The notes beneath the pieces are model-generated. The model had not been told where the DNA came from. It worked only from the letters and a program-made list of their open reading frames with translations, and did not search any database. A DNA stretch of 64,000 nt. Origin: [Clostridium] asparagiforme DSM 15981 (GTDB lineage Bacteria > Bacillota > Clostridia > Lachnospirales > Lachnospiraceae). The stretch is taken from assembly GCA_025149125.1 (NCBI GenBank), contig CP102272.1:496001-560000 (forward strand), in the 5' to 3' direction. Below, one piece after another: positions 1-8,090 of this stretch; position 1 is the stretch's first letter; each line of letters starts with the position of its first letter. The position numbers and the translations under genes are program-made.

Positions 1-40
1 CAGCCAAGGTATGCATAATTGGATTCTTAATGTCTTTCAT
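1..40 (-). CDS. 5' end of an unidentified gene running off the window
   Basis: On the minus strand an ATG at 40 opens a frame beginning MKDIKNPIMHTLA that runs off the left edge of the window. A GGAAAGGA stretch lies about 8 bases before this ATG and would serve as a ribosome site. Only 13 codons are visible, so the product cannot be named. If real, the gene is divergent from the ribonucleotide reductase operon. Confidence 0.45.
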   Translation of the reverse strand, partial: MKDIKNPIMHTLA

Positions 41-249
41 AATCCAGTCCTTTCCTGCCGGAAAGCGTCCTCCCTCTGCAGCCCCTTTGCCGCAGTTATA
101 TTTTAATGAATCTAACTTTAGATTATATCCGGATTGCCCGTATGTGCAACCACATTTTTGATTGAAAGAGGTACAATCCCGGCGTTGTAGGAAAAAACTG
201 CCTGTTTTGGAACAATACAGGATTTGGTATAAAATTTTGAAAATATTGG

Positions 250-278
250 TTGTAACCACAAGATATATGGTTTATAAT
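250..278 (+). promoter_or_regulatory. Promoter of the ribonucleotide reductase operon with an internal dyad
   Basis: TTGTAA (250-255), a 17-base spacer and a perfect TATAAT (273-278) precede nrdA by about 100 bases. The spacer contains an imperfect dyad, ACCA...TGGT around AAGATATA (255-271). Its position between -35 and -10 is where an NrdR-type repressor would act, but it does not fit the published NrdR box exactly, so the regulator is a guess. I see no other gene between 41 and 376. Confidence 0.6.
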
Positions 279-376
279 AGAGCCCGTGACGTTGGCCCAG
301 GCCGGCGGATCAGACGGGAATTGAGCGCCGCACCGGGTATTTTTGCCATGGCGGCGCAGAAGGAGACACAGAGAAC

Positions 377-2662
377 ATGGAACAGACCAATCATTACGGC
401 CAAAGGCCGGACGAGCATGCAGTTTTGGACATTGCCGCGCCCTTCGAGGGGGGAGCGGTCGAGGCGTGTCTGGAGGGGATCCGACAGGATTTTCCGGGGC
501 AGGAATATGAACTGGAAATCCTTTCCAATAAATTCAGAAGCTTTCGAAAGCCCGGAATGAAACGGACGGAGCTGTACGACAGCCTGATCCAGTCCGCGGC
601 GGAGCTGACCTCCCGGGAGGCGCCCCGGTGGGAATTCATCGCGGCCAGAATCCGCTACAGCCAGTTCGGGGAAGAGCTTGAGGAACGGCTGGCCGGGCTT
701 GGAATCTCCGGTTTTTACGACAAGCTGGTCTACCTCACCAGAGAGGGATTATACGGCGATTATATTTTAGAACACTACACGGAGGCGGAGATTCGGGAGG
801 CGGAGACCTTTCTGGATCCGGAGCGGAACAAGCTGTTCACCTACTCCGGCCTGGATCTGCTGATCAAGCGCTATGTGATCCAGAACCACAAGCGCCAGCC
901 TTTGGAGACGCCTCAGGAGATGTACCTGGGAATCGCCCTGCACCTGGCTATGGAGGAGAAGCCGGACTGCCGCATGGCCTGGGTGCGCCGTTTTTACGAT
1001 ATGCTGAGCAACATGCAGGTTACCATGGCCACGCCCACCCTGTCCAACGCCAGAAAGCCCTTCCACCAGCTTTCCAGCTGCTTTATCGACACGGTGCCGG
1101 ACAGCCTGGAGGGCATTTACCGCAGCATCGACAATTTTGCCCAGGTCAGCAAGTTTGGCGGCGGCATGGGTCTCTATTTCGGAAAGGTCCGGGCCACGGG
1201 CGGCAGCATCCGCGGCTTTGAGGGCGCGGCGGGGGGCGTGATCCGCTGGGTAAAGCTGGTGAACGACACGGCGGTGGCCGTGGACCAGCTGGGCATGCGC
1301 CAGGGCGCGGTGGCCGTTTACCTGGACGCCTGGCACAAGGACCTGCCGGAATTTTTGCAGCTTCGGACCAACAACGGCGACGACCGCATGAAGGCCCACG
1401 ATGTATTTCCGGCCATCTGCTACCCGGACCTGTTCTGGAAGATGGCGAAGGAGGACTTGAACCAGCCCTGGCATCTCATGTGCCCCCACGAGATTTTACA
1501 GGTGAAGGGCTACAGCCTGGAGGACAGCTTCGGCGAGGAGTGGGAGCGGCGCTACCTGGACTGCGTGGCGGACGGGCGCATTTCCAAGCGTACCGTAGCG
1601 TTAAAGGATATCGTTCGGCTGATCCTGCGCTCCCAGGTGGAGACGGGGACGCCATTTACCTTCAACCGGGACGTGGTGAACCGCGCCAATCCCAACGGCC
1701 ACAAGGGTATGATTTACTGTTCCAATTTGTGCACGGAGATCGCCCAGAACATGGCTGGCATCGAGACGGTGAGCACAGAGATACGGGAGGAAAACGGGGA
1801 CACCGTGGTGGTGACTACCACCAAAGCCGGTGAATTTGTGGTCTGCAACCTGGCCAGCCTGTGTCTGGGAAATATCGACGTGACCGACGAGGCGGCGGTG
1901 CGGGCGGTCACCGCCAGCGCGGTGCGCGCCCTGGACAATGTGATCGGCCTGAACTTTTACCCCCTTCCATATGCCAAAATCACCAACCGGCGCTACCGCA
2001 GCATCGGCCTGGGAGTCAGCGGCTACCACCACATGCTGGCAAAGAACGGCATCGCCTGGGAGAGCGAGGAACATCTGCGGTTTGCGGACGAGGTGTTCGA
2101 GCGCATCAATTTCGCCGCGGTGGAGGCCAGCAGTGACCTGGCGGCGGAGAAGGGCAGCTACGACTATTTTGAGGGCAGCGACTGGGAAACCGGCGCTTAC
2201 TTTGATAAGCGGGGTTATACCGGGGAAAAATGGGACGGGCTGCGCCGGAAGGTGGCCCGCCAGGGCATGAGAAACGCCTACCTGGTAGCGGTGGCCCCTA
2301 CCAGCAGCACCAGCATTCTCTGCGGCACCACCGCGGGGGTGGACCCGGTGATGAAGCGGTATTTTCTGGAGGAGAAAAAGCACGCCATTCTGCCACGGGT
2401 GGCGCCGGAGCTGACGCCGCGGACCTACTGGCTGTACAAGGAGGCGCATCTGGTGGATCAGACCTGGTCCGTGCGTGCGGCGGGCGCGCGCCAGCGGCAC
2501 ATCGACCAGGCACAGAGCGTGAATCTGTATATTACCAACGAGTACACCATGCGTCAGGTGTTAAACCTCTACATCCAGGCCTGGGAGGAAGGGGTCAAGA
2601 CCATTTATTACGTGCGCAGCAAGGCGCTGGAAGTGGAAGAGTGCGAGAGCTGTTCCAGCTAA
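377..2662 (+). CDS. nrdA: Ribonucleoside-diphosphate reductase, large (alpha) subunit, class Ia type
   Basis: Catalytic subunit of ribonucleotide reductase, which reduces ribonucleotides to deoxyribonucleotides for DNA synthesis, acting with the beta subunit encoded 28 bases downstream. The 761 residues contain the barrel motifs: the first redox cysteine in QLSSCF (about residue 236), the NLCTEI active-site motif with Asn, thiyl-forming Cys and Glu (about 455), the second redox cysteine in VCNLASLC, and a C-terminal CESC pair that would relay electrons from thioredoxin. The N-terminus goes almost straight into the helical domain (ELYDSLIQSAAEL) with no recognisable ATP-cone (no VxKRDG-type motif), suggesting no classical activity-site control. 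The start has AAGGAG 11 bases upstream. Confidence 0.95.
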   Translation: MEQTNHYGQRPDEHAVLDIAAPFEGGAVEACLEGIRQDFPGQEYELEILSNKFRSFRKPGMKRTELYDSLIQSAAELTSREAPRWEFIAARIRYSQFGEELEERLAGLGISGFYDKLVYLTREGLYGDYILEHYTEAEIREAETFLDPERNKLFTYSGLDLLIKRYVIQNHKRQPLETPQEMYLGIALHLAMEEKPDCRMAWVRRFYDMLSNMQVTMATPTLSNARKPFHQLSSCFIDTVPDSLEGIYRSIDNFAQVSKFGGGMGLYFGKVRATGGSIRGFEGAAGGVIRWVKLVNDTAVAVDQLGMRQGAVAVYLDAWHKDLPEFLQLRTNNGDDRMKAHDVFPAICYPDLFWKMAKEDLNQPWHLMCPHEILQVKGYSLEDSFGEEWERRYLDCVADGRISKRTVALKDIVRLILRSQVETGTPFTFNRDVVNRANPNGHKGMIYCSNLCTEIAQNMAGIETVSTEIREENGDTVVVTTTKAGEFVVCNLASLCLGNIDVTDEAAVRAVTASAVRALDNVIGLNFYPLPYAKITNRRYRSIGLGVSGYHHMLAKNGIAWESEEHLRFADEVFERINFAAVEASSDLAAEKGSYDYFEGSDWETGAYFDKRGYTGEKWDGLRRKVARQGMRNAYLVAVAPTSSTSILCGTTAGVDPVMKRYFLEEKKHAILPRVAPELTPRTYWLYKEAHLVDQTWSVRAAGARQRHIDQAQSVNLYITNEYTMRQVLNLYIQAWEEGVKTIYYVRSKALEVEECESCSS

Positions 2663-2690
2663 ACGAAAGAGGCAAGACAGGAGAAAGACA

Positions 2691-3734
2691 ATGGCAGAAC
2701 TGATTAAAAAACCGTTATTTAACCCCCAGGGCGACACGGAGGTGAACCTGCGCCGGATGATCGGGGGAAATACCACCAACTTAAACGATTTCAACAATAT
2801 GAAATATGCCTGGGTCAGCGGCTGGTACCGCCAGGCTATGAACAATTTCTGGATTCCGGAGGAGATCAACATGAGCTCGGATATCAAGGATTATCCGGAG
2901 CTGCCCGAGGCGGAGCGGACCGCCTACGACAAGATCCTCAGCTTCCTCATCTTCCTGGACTCCATCCAGACGGCCAACCTGCCAAACATCGGGCAGTACA
3001 TCACGGCCAACGAGGTGAATCTGTGCCTGACCATCCAGGGATTCCAGGAGGCGGTGCACAGCCAGAGCTACAGCTACATGCTGGACACCATCTGTTCGCC
3101 GGTGGAGCGCAACACCATTCTCTATCAGTGGAAGGACGACGAGCATCTGCTGCGCAGAAACACCTTTATTGGGGAGCTTTACAACGAGTTCCAGGACAAG
3201 AAGGACGCTCAGACTCTGCTGCGGGTGATGATGGCCAACTACATATTGGAAGGAATTTACTTTTACAGCGGGTTCATGTTCTTCTACAACCTGGGGCGAA
3301 ACGGGAAAATGCCGGGCAGCGTCCAGGAGATCCGTTACATCAACCGGGACGAGAACACCCATCTGTGGTTGTTACGCAACATGATTCTGGAGCTGAAGAA
3401 GGAGGAGCCGCAGCTGTTTTCGCCGGAGACGGTGGAGATGTTAAAAGCCATGGTGGAGGAGGGCGTTGAACAGGAAATCGCCTGGGGCCACTACGTGATC
3501 GGGGACCGCATTTCCGGGCTTACAAGGGAAATGGTCACCGAGTACATCCGCTACCTGGGAAACCTGCGCTGGACCAGCCTGGGCTTTGAACCGCTCTATG
3601 AGGGATACGAGGAGGAGCCGGAGTCCATGAAGTGGGTGGGGCAGTATTCCAACGCCAATATGGTGAAAACGGACTTTTTCGAGGCCAAGAGCACGGCCTA
3701 CGCCAAGAGCACGGCGCTGGTGGACGACCTGTAG
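2691..3734 (+). CDS. nrdB: Ribonucleoside-diphosphate reductase, small (beta) subunit
   Basis: Radical-generating metallo-subunit of ribonucleotide reductase; 347 residues, the usual length. Candidate metal ligands are the Asp in FLDSIQTAN (about residue 91), the Glu and His in QEAVHSQSY (about 123-126) and the Glu and His in DENTHLW (about 220-223). A Tyr close to the second cluster is the likely radical site. The start is set by AGGAGA seven bases upstream, and the gene lies 28 bases after nrdA in the same operon. A pair of Ia-type genes without nrdI or nrdH nearby fits class Ia better than Ib. The assignment is firm; the metal used is not visible. Confidence 0.94.
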   Translation: MAELIKKPLFNPQGDTEVNLRRMIGGNTTNLNDFNNMKYAWVSGWYRQAMNNFWIPEEINMSSDIKDYPELPEAERTAYDKILSFLIFLDSIQTANLPNIGQYITANEVNLCLTIQGFQEAVHSQSYSYMLDTICSPVERNTILYQWKDDEHLLRRNTFIGELYNEFQDKKDAQTLLRVMMANYILEGIYFYSGFMFFYNLGRNGKMPGSVQEIRYINRDENTHLWLLRNMILELKKEEPQLFSPETVEMLKAMVEEGVEQEIAWGHYVIGDRISGLTREMVTEYIRYLGNLRWTSLGFEPLYEGYEEEPESMKWVGQYSNANMVKTDFFEAKSTAYAKSTALVDDL

Positions 3735-3788
3735 AGGGACGGAAAATGCGGCAGAATCCGCACACGAAACCTGGAAAGCCGGAATACA

Positions 3789-4172
3789 ATGGTAATAAAA
3801 AGCTGCGGGGCTGCCATGGTAACGGAGCGGTACATTATCAGTTTTTATGGGATCGATACAAAGTATTATACCAATGAATTTGTGGGAAAATGCTGGGAGA
3901 TTGCGGCCGACGAGGTGTACAAGGAACAGCAGGTCTACGTTACAGGAGCGGTGCTGACCACCAACATCATCTGCGGGGAGGTCCGGTGCTGCAATCTGGG
4001 AAATACCGGACATGTGATCACATCGGTGCGCAACCCTGCGGAGATCCACGATGGGGAATTGTACCGGGAAGCGATTAAGCGGGTGCTTCTCAAGACGCGG
4101 AAACTGCTGGATAACCCCAATATGAGCGTTGTGATCGACAAGGTGGAGTATTATTATTTTTGCCAGATATGA
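3789..4172 (+). CDS. Conserved-looking protein of unknown function, about 127 residues
   Basis: Small protein with no motif I can place in a family. It is rich in Val, Tyr and Ile, with alternating hydrophobic patches that suggest an alpha/beta fold, and has a pair of cysteines (EVRCCNLG) and a C-terminal KVEYYYFCQI. There are no membrane segments or signal peptide. Two starts are possible: ATG 3789 (GGAAAG 12 bases upstream) or ATG 3819 (GCGGGG six bases upstream, giving MVTERYIISF). It follows nrdB by 54 bases with no clear terminator between, so it may be the last gene of that operon. I do not recognise it. Confidence 0.7.
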   Translation: MVIKSCGAAMVTERYIISFYGIDTKYYTNEFVGKCWEIAADEVYKEQQVYVTGAVLTTNIICGEVRCCNLGNTGHVITSVRNPAEIHDGELYREAIKRVLLKTRKLLDNPNMSVVIDKVEYYYFCQI

Positions 4173-4262
4173 GGGGCGGCGGGGACGCCGTAGCGGGTGA
4201 AAGATTCAAATAGTTAATTTACGGACGCGCAGGACGGACGGCGCGGCGGGAGGAGAAGAGAA

Positions 4263-5531
4263 ATGGAAATGGTAAATGAAGCGGAAACCAAGTCGGAAGC
4301 CTGGGAGCTGGCTAAGGAGCTGGTACGGATCGACAGCTCCGATCCAGGGGCGTATGAGAAAGAGATCGGGAAATTTGTCTACGGATGGCTGAGGGGGCGG
4401 ATTCTGGAATCGGGGCTGGAGGCGGACGAGCGGGATGAGGCCGGATTGGGGGCGGAAGCTGCTGCGGACCGGAAAAACGGAAAAATTCTGCTCTGCCGCC
4501 GCGAGGCCCTGCCGGGACGCTTCAACGTGATGGCCCGGATTCCCGGGGAGAAGCCCGGACCGGCTTTGACCTTTATCTGCCACATGGACACCGTGATGCT
4601 GGGGGACGGCTGGGACGAAGCGCGCCCGGCGCTGGGGGCGGTGACGGAGAACGGACGTCTGTACGGGCGGGGGGCCTGCGATATGAAGAGCGGACTTGCC
4701 TGCGCTCTGACGGCGTTTTCCGGGATTCTGAAAAAGGTGGGACAGGGCGCGCGTCCCGCGCGTCCCCTGGTGTTCATCGGTACGGTGGACGAGGAGGATT
4801 TCATGCGGGGCGTGGAGGCGGCTATCCGCTGGGGCTGGGCCACAAAACAGGACTGGTATCTGGACACCGAGCCCACGGATGGGCAGATTCAGGTGGCCCA
4901 CAAAGGGCGGTTGTGGTTTGAACTGACCATGGAGGGAATCACCGCCCACGCCAGCAATCCCTGGAAGGGCGCGGACGCCATCGCGGCCATGGCCGAGGCC
5001 GTGAGTCTGATCCGCAGGAGGATCAAGGACTGCCCGGCCCACCATGACCTGGGAATCTCCACCGTGACCTTCGGCCAGATCGAGGGCGGCTACCGTCCCT
5101 ACGTGGTGCCGGACCGCTGCCGGGTGTGGATCGACATGCGCCTGGTGCCGCCCACGGATACGGCCGCCGCAAAGCGGATCATGGACGAGGCGGTAAGGAC
5201 GGCGCAGGACGAGGTGCCCGGCGTGAAGGGAAGCTATGTGGTCACCGGGGACCGGCCTTACGTGGAGAAGGACGATCAGTCGCCTCTTCTGGCCGCTCTG
5301 CGCCGGGCCGCGCTGGAGGTGACCGGGCGGGAGGCGGAGGTCGGCTCCTTCAACGGCTACACGGACACCGCCGTGATCGCCGGAACCCTGGGCAACCACA
5401 ACTGCATGTCCTACGGCCCCGGCAGCCTGGAACTGGCCCACAAACCCAATGAGTCCGTGCCGTTTGAGGATGTGAGAAGGTGCGGGTGGGTGCTGGGGAG
5501 ACTGGCGGAGGATGTGGTGTTTGGGAATTGA
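4263..5531 (+). CDS. M20-family metallohydrolase (ArgE/DapE/carboxypeptidase type)
   Basis: Predicted zinc-dependent amidohydrolase or peptidase of the M20 family, 422 residues. The metal-site motifs are in order: FICHMDT with the first His and Asp (about residue 105), GRGACDMKSG with the bridging Asp (about 140), and DEED with the catalytic Glu (about 179). A lid-type dimerisation insert follows (ITAHASNPWKGADA), and a C-terminal His lies in LAHKPNESV (about 396), the last ligand region. No signal peptide, so cytoplasmic. Substrate cannot be read from sequence; deacylases, dipeptidases and carbamoyl hydrolases all share this layout. Start supported by GGAGGAGAAGAGAA before ATG. The -35 hexamer of the next operon overlaps its stop codon. 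Confidence 0.88.
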   Translation: MEMVNEAETKSEAWELAKELVRIDSSDPGAYEKEIGKFVYGWLRGRILESGLEADERDEAGLGAEAAADRKNGKILLCRREALPGRFNVMARIPGEKPGPALTFICHMDTVMLGDGWDEARPALGAVTENGRLYGRGACDMKSGLACALTAFSGILKKVGQGARPARPLVFIGTVDEEDFMRGVEAAIRWGWATKQDWYLDTEPTDGQIQVAHKGRLWFELTMEGITAHASNPWKGADAIAAMAEAVSLIRRRIKDCPAHHDLGISTVTFGQIEGGYRPYVVPDRCRVWIDMRLVPPTDTAAAKRIMDEAVRTAQDEVPGVKGSYVVTGDRPYVEKDDQSPLLAALRRAALEVTGREAEVGSFNGYTDTAVIAGTLGNHNCMSYGPGSLELAHKPNESVPFEDVRRCGWVLGRLAEDVVFGN

Positions 5532-5556
5532 CAGAGGCCAGACTGTGTGCTAATAT
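5528..5556 (+). promoter_or_regulatory. Promoter for the first PTS-linked operon
   Basis: TTGACA (5528-5533) overlaps the stop codon of the M20 gene, followed by exactly 17 bases and TAATAT (5551-5556). The expected transcript start is near 5563, just before the antiterminator site at 5571. Confidence 0.7.
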
Positions 5557-5570
5557 GTGAACAGATACAA

Positions 5571-5594
5571 GCGTGTTACCGAAAGGGCAAGAGC
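5571..5594 (+). promoter_or_regulatory. RAT site (RNA target of a BglG/LicT-type antiterminator), copy 1
   Basis: GCGTGTTACC-GAAA-GGGCAAGAGC resembles the ribonucleic antiterminator sequence of PTS operons (for example the GTGTTACTG...CAGGCATGAG site of Bacillus ptsG). A GNRA tetraloop (GAAA) is closed by CC/GG. Its 3' end shares bases with the terminator at 5589-5626, so the two structures exclude each other, as the mechanism requires. A second copy lies at 7953-7976 (19 of 24 bases identical), and the likely binding protein is encoded at 10722-11567. Confidence 0.75.
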
Positions 5595-5626
5595 AAGTAA
5601 GGGATTACTTGTTCCTGCTCTTTTTG
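5589..5626 (+). terminator. Conditional terminator overlapping RAT copy 1
   Basis: AAGAGCA plus AGTAA pair with TTACT and, after a short bulge, TGCTCTT, followed by a T run. It would stop transcription before the ROK kinase gene unless the overlapping RAT hairpin is stabilised. Confidence 0.7.
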
Positions 5627-5662
5627 TATTTCATAAACGTGTCAGGGAGGTGTTTGAATAAA

Positions 5663-6568
5663 ATGTGTCATTATTTAGGAATCGATGTAGGGGGTACAAA
5701 TATACGGGCTGCGCTCATTGGCCAGACGGGGGAGATGTCACCTGTTTTAAAGGAGAGAACCAGCCGGGAAGGTCATGGGGAGGGCATGATGGAACAGATC
5801 ATTTCCATGTGTCGCATCCTGACGGCCAGGACGTCAGCGGTTGCTGCGGGGATCTGTCTGCCTGGTGTATTTATGCCGGACGGAACCCTGGCTCATGCCA
5901 CAAATCTGCCGACCGGATCGGAGCGGCTTCACATTGTGGAGCAACTTAGAGACGTTTTGAATATTCCGGTTTATGGAGAAAATGATGCAAATGCGGCGGC
6001 TTTCGGAGAATATGTTTACGGTGTGGGGAAGGGAGTTGAGTCCATGTACTATGTTACGATTTCGACAGGGATTGGAGGCGGATTCATCTGGAACGGAAAT
6101 ATTATCCGGGGATTTAACGGGTTTGCCGGAGAGGTGGGCAGCGTTTTGGTGACGGAAGAGGAAGCGTCCTTCCGGTCTCTGGCCCCGGGCAGCGCCGAGG
6201 GGTGTTCAGGCGGAGACGGGATACTGGAAAAAGCACGGAAGCGGATCAACTGTGAGATAAGGGATGCGGGTGAAGTGTTTCAACTGGCTCAGGAGGGAGA
6301 TGAAAAGGCGGCTGAGATTGTGGTGGAGATGATTACAGGCCTGGCCAGAATGTTTGCGGATATCGCTTGCGTTATCAACCCCCAGAGGTTTGTCCTGGGA
6401 GGCGGCTGTATGAGGTCAGAGGACTGTTTTTTTGGCCGGATGACAGAACTTTATCGGAAGTTGGTTCCTGGACCGCTTAAGAACACGGAATTTGTGCAGG
6501 CGTCTCTGCGTGAACCGGGACTTCTCGGCTGTGCGGCTATTGCCGGAAAGGGGGAGAAGTATGTTTAA
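5663..6568 (+). CDS. ROK-family sugar kinase lacking the usual zinc motif
   Basis: Predicted cytoplasmic sugar or amino-sugar kinase of the ROK family, 301 residues. The phosphate-binding motif GIDVGGTNIRAAL is at the N-terminus, the catalytic Asp is in GENDANAAAFGE (about residue 108), and the ROK glycine motif STGIGGG is present. The usual GEIGH histidine is replaced (GEVGS) and the CxCGxxGC zinc loop is missing (APGSAEGCSGG), unlike the glucokinase at 23586. The chosen ATG has GGGAGGTG upstream; a longer frame from 5573 lies over the RAT/terminator leader and is not used. First gene of an operon with EIIA (8-base overlap) and a mutarotase-like protein. It probably phosphorylates a sugar released inside the cell. 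Confidence 0.85.
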   Translation: MCHYLGIDVGGTNIRAALIGQTGEMSPVLKERTSREGHGEGMMEQIISMCRILTARTSAVAAGICLPGVFMPDGTLAHATNLPTGSERLHIVEQLRDVLNIPVYGENDANAAAFGEYVYGVGKGVESMYYVTISTGIGGGFIWNGNIIRGFNGFAGEVGSVLVTEEEASFRSLAPGSAEGCSGGDGILEKARKRINCEIRDAGEVFQLAQEGDEKAAEIVVEMITGLARMFADIACVINPQRFVLGGGCMRSEDCFFGRMTELYRKLVPGPLKNTEFVQASLREPGLLGCAAIAGKGEKYV

Positions 6569-7022
6569 CTTTGGAAAAATAAAATGTTATGCGCCGGTCA
6601 GCGGTAAAGTGGTGGATTTGAAAGAAGTTCAGGACCCACTTTTTTCCAGCCGTTCCATTGGGGATGGTGTGGCGGTGATTCCTGAGGATAACGTGGTCTG
6701 TTCACCTGCGCGGGGAAGAATCAAGCTGCTATTCCATACGGGACACGCTTTTGTGGTAGAGGCCGACAACGGGATGGAGGTGATGGTGCATATCGGGATC
6801 GATACAGTAAAAGGCGAGGGAAAGGGATTTTACAAACTGGCCGCTCAGGGCGACCGGGTGGAGGTAGGAACTCCTGTGGTCAAGGTGGCGTTCGAAGAAT
6901 TGAAAGATATGGATTTGACCACCATAATGATTGTGATGACGCAGGAAAAAAGCTGGAATGTGTATCCAACAGGCAGGGAACGCTGTACGGCCGGGAAGAC
7001 ATGTCTGCTGCAGGTGAGGTGA
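6561..7022 (+). CDS. PTS EIIA component, glucose (Crr) type
   Basis: Phosphocarrier domain of a glucose-family phosphotransferase system, 153 residues. The phosphorylated His lies in VMVHIGIDTV (about residue 74) and the supporting His in FHTGHAFVVE (about 59), the standard pair of this family. It should take phosphate from HPr and pass it to the EIICB at 8091, which has no EIIA domain of its own. The frame extends further upstream, but ATG 6561 is chosen for its GGGGGAG ribosome site and Crr-like start; it overlaps the kinase gene by 8 bases. Translational coupling is likely. Confidence 0.9.
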   Translation: MFNFGKIKCYAPVSGKVVDLKEVQDPLFSSRSIGDGVAVIPEDNVVCSPARGRIKLLFHTGHAFVVEADNGMEVMVHIGIDTVKGEGKGFYKLAAQGDRVEVGTPVVKVAFEELKDMDLTTIMIVMTQEKSWNVYPTGRERCTAGKTCLLQVR

Positions 7023-7026
7023 ATAG

Positions 7027-7887
7027 ATGAAGCTGGAAAATGAAGAATGGCTGGTGGTGGTGGAGCCTATGGACAGCAGTCAGAGACGGTTTGACCATGC
7101 AGGAACGGTCCGCCAGGTAATTCGCAAAAATGATGGCTGCTGTTATCTCACCCGGGAGCGTCTGGAAAAGGGTGGGTATAGTATGGGCTTTGGGATTTGC
7201 AGCGAGTTCTGCGCTTCCGCTCCCATCGGATATCAGGAGGCTGGAGCGGGGGAGTATTATCTGAAGCCGGGAGTGGGAAAGTTTAAAAAGCCACGAGCGG
7301 GAGTCTTTCACAAAGCAGCGAATGGCAGCGGAACAGGAGACGATAGCGAGACGGGGAATATTTGCAGGGGAGAACTTCCTGAGCTGGAGCCGGAGGAATA
7401 CGAATTGTGCATCGGGGACAACCAGGTAACGTTTTGGGGTGGAAGCCGGTCGGACACAGGGTACGGCTATTATTTAGAAAAATCAATATCCCTGGTGAAA
7501 AACAGGGTAATCATCGTCTGCCAGCTGCGCAACATAGGGGGAAGGCCGTTTTGGGTGGAGGAATATAGTCATAACTTTTTTGCCTTTAATTTCGAACCTG
7601 TTAGCGAGGATTACCGACTGGACACCCAGGAAATGGGAATGGAGCGGTTTGTATGGTCGGAGGATAGGGGCCTGTATGAGGGACAGTGGAAGCAACGTCC
7701 GAAGTCATATGAGTATAGCCTGTTCCATGCGGCAACCGGGCGAAAAATTGTCGAGCGGGGGGATTTTCCTCCCTTGAAATTCAAACTCTGGCAGGATTTG
7801 CATTGTTTTTGTCCCGAGTGTTTTATTGGGATCGGCCTGGAACCAGGTATGGAAAAGCGTTGGAATCGGGTCTTTGAATTTTTTTGA
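7027..7887 (+). CDS. Galactose-mutarotase-fold protein (aldose 1-epimerase-like)
   Basis: 286-residue cytoplasmic protein. The central part (NIGGRPFWVEEYSHNFFAFN, about residues 158-177) resembles the NTG...EYNHNFF pattern of galactose-mutarotase-fold proteins, with beta-rich flanks. It starts four bases after the EIIA stop and probably belongs to the same operon. A role in interconverting anomers or processing the sugar imported by this PTS is inferred from context. The catalytic His/Glu pair of true mutarotases is only partly recognisable, so it could be a non-catalytic or unusual member. Confidence 0.65.
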   Translation: MKLENEEWLVVVEPMDSSQRRFDHAGTVRQVIRKNDGCCYLTRERLEKGGYSMGFGICSEFCASAPIGYQEAGAGEYYLKPGVGKFKKPRAGVFHKAANGSGTGDDSETGNICRGELPELEPEEYELCIGDNQVTFWGGSRSDTGYGYYLEKSISLVKNRVIIVCQLRNIGGRPFWVEEYSHNFFAFNFEPVSEDYRLDTQEMGMERFVWSEDRGLYEGQWKQRPKSYEYSLFHAATGRKIVERGDFPPLKFKLWQDLHCFCPECFIGIGLEPGMEKRWNRVFEFF

Positions 7888-7895
7888 ATTTAGAG

Positions 7896-7924
7896 TTGAC
7901 ATACAAAAAAGCGTGTGATATCTT
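7896..7924 (+). promoter_or_regulatory. Promoter for the EIICB-SIS-antiterminator operon
   Basis: Perfect TTGACA (7896-7901), 17-base spacer, TATCTT (7919-7924). Transcription would begin near 7931 and pass through RAT copy 2 before the EIICB gene at 8091. Confidence 0.75.
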
Positions 7925-7952
7925 TTAGTTAACTATATAGTTGTCGAAAAAA

Positions 7953-7976
7953 GCGTGTAACCGTGAGGGCATTAGC
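7953..7976 (+). promoter_or_regulatory. RAT site, copy 2
   Basis: GCGTGTAACC-GTGA-GGGCATTAGC matches copy 1 at 5571 in 19 of 24 bases, and again has a GNRA tetraloop (GTGA) closed by CC/GG. Downstream are a CTGATC/GATCAG pairing and a T5 run at 8031, but I could not find one clean terminator stem, so the competing structure here is less certain than at copy 1. Confidence 0.68.
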
Positions 7977-8040
7977 TGATCGCACAAGTTGTACTGATCA
8001 GTAACCAGATGCTGTCTGCGGGTAGGCGCCTTTTTAATAT

Positions 8041-8082
8041 CCTGCTGCTGCATTTAGGACTGAACGTAAAATCAGCAGGAGG
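8041..8082 (+). promoter_or_regulatory. Hairpin that covers part of the EIICB ribosome site
   Basis: CCTGCTG (8041-8047) is complementary to CAGCAGG (8073-8079). The right arm overlaps the AGGAGG ribosome site (8077-8082) of the gene at 8091. This could lower translation until the hairpin opens, adding a second control layer below the RAT site. Inference from sequence only. Confidence 0.45.
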
Positions 8083-8090
8083 ATATTATT

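Noticed and set aside
216..275. A pair of canonical NrdR boxes
   Set aside because: Two similar motifs (217 and 258) are 41 bases apart and do not fit the consensus spacing or sequence; only a generic dyad is claimed.
4206..5441. 411-codon minus-strand frame
   Set aside because: Antisense shadow of the M20 hydrolase gene in GC-rich DNA; no motif, composition typical of a shadow.
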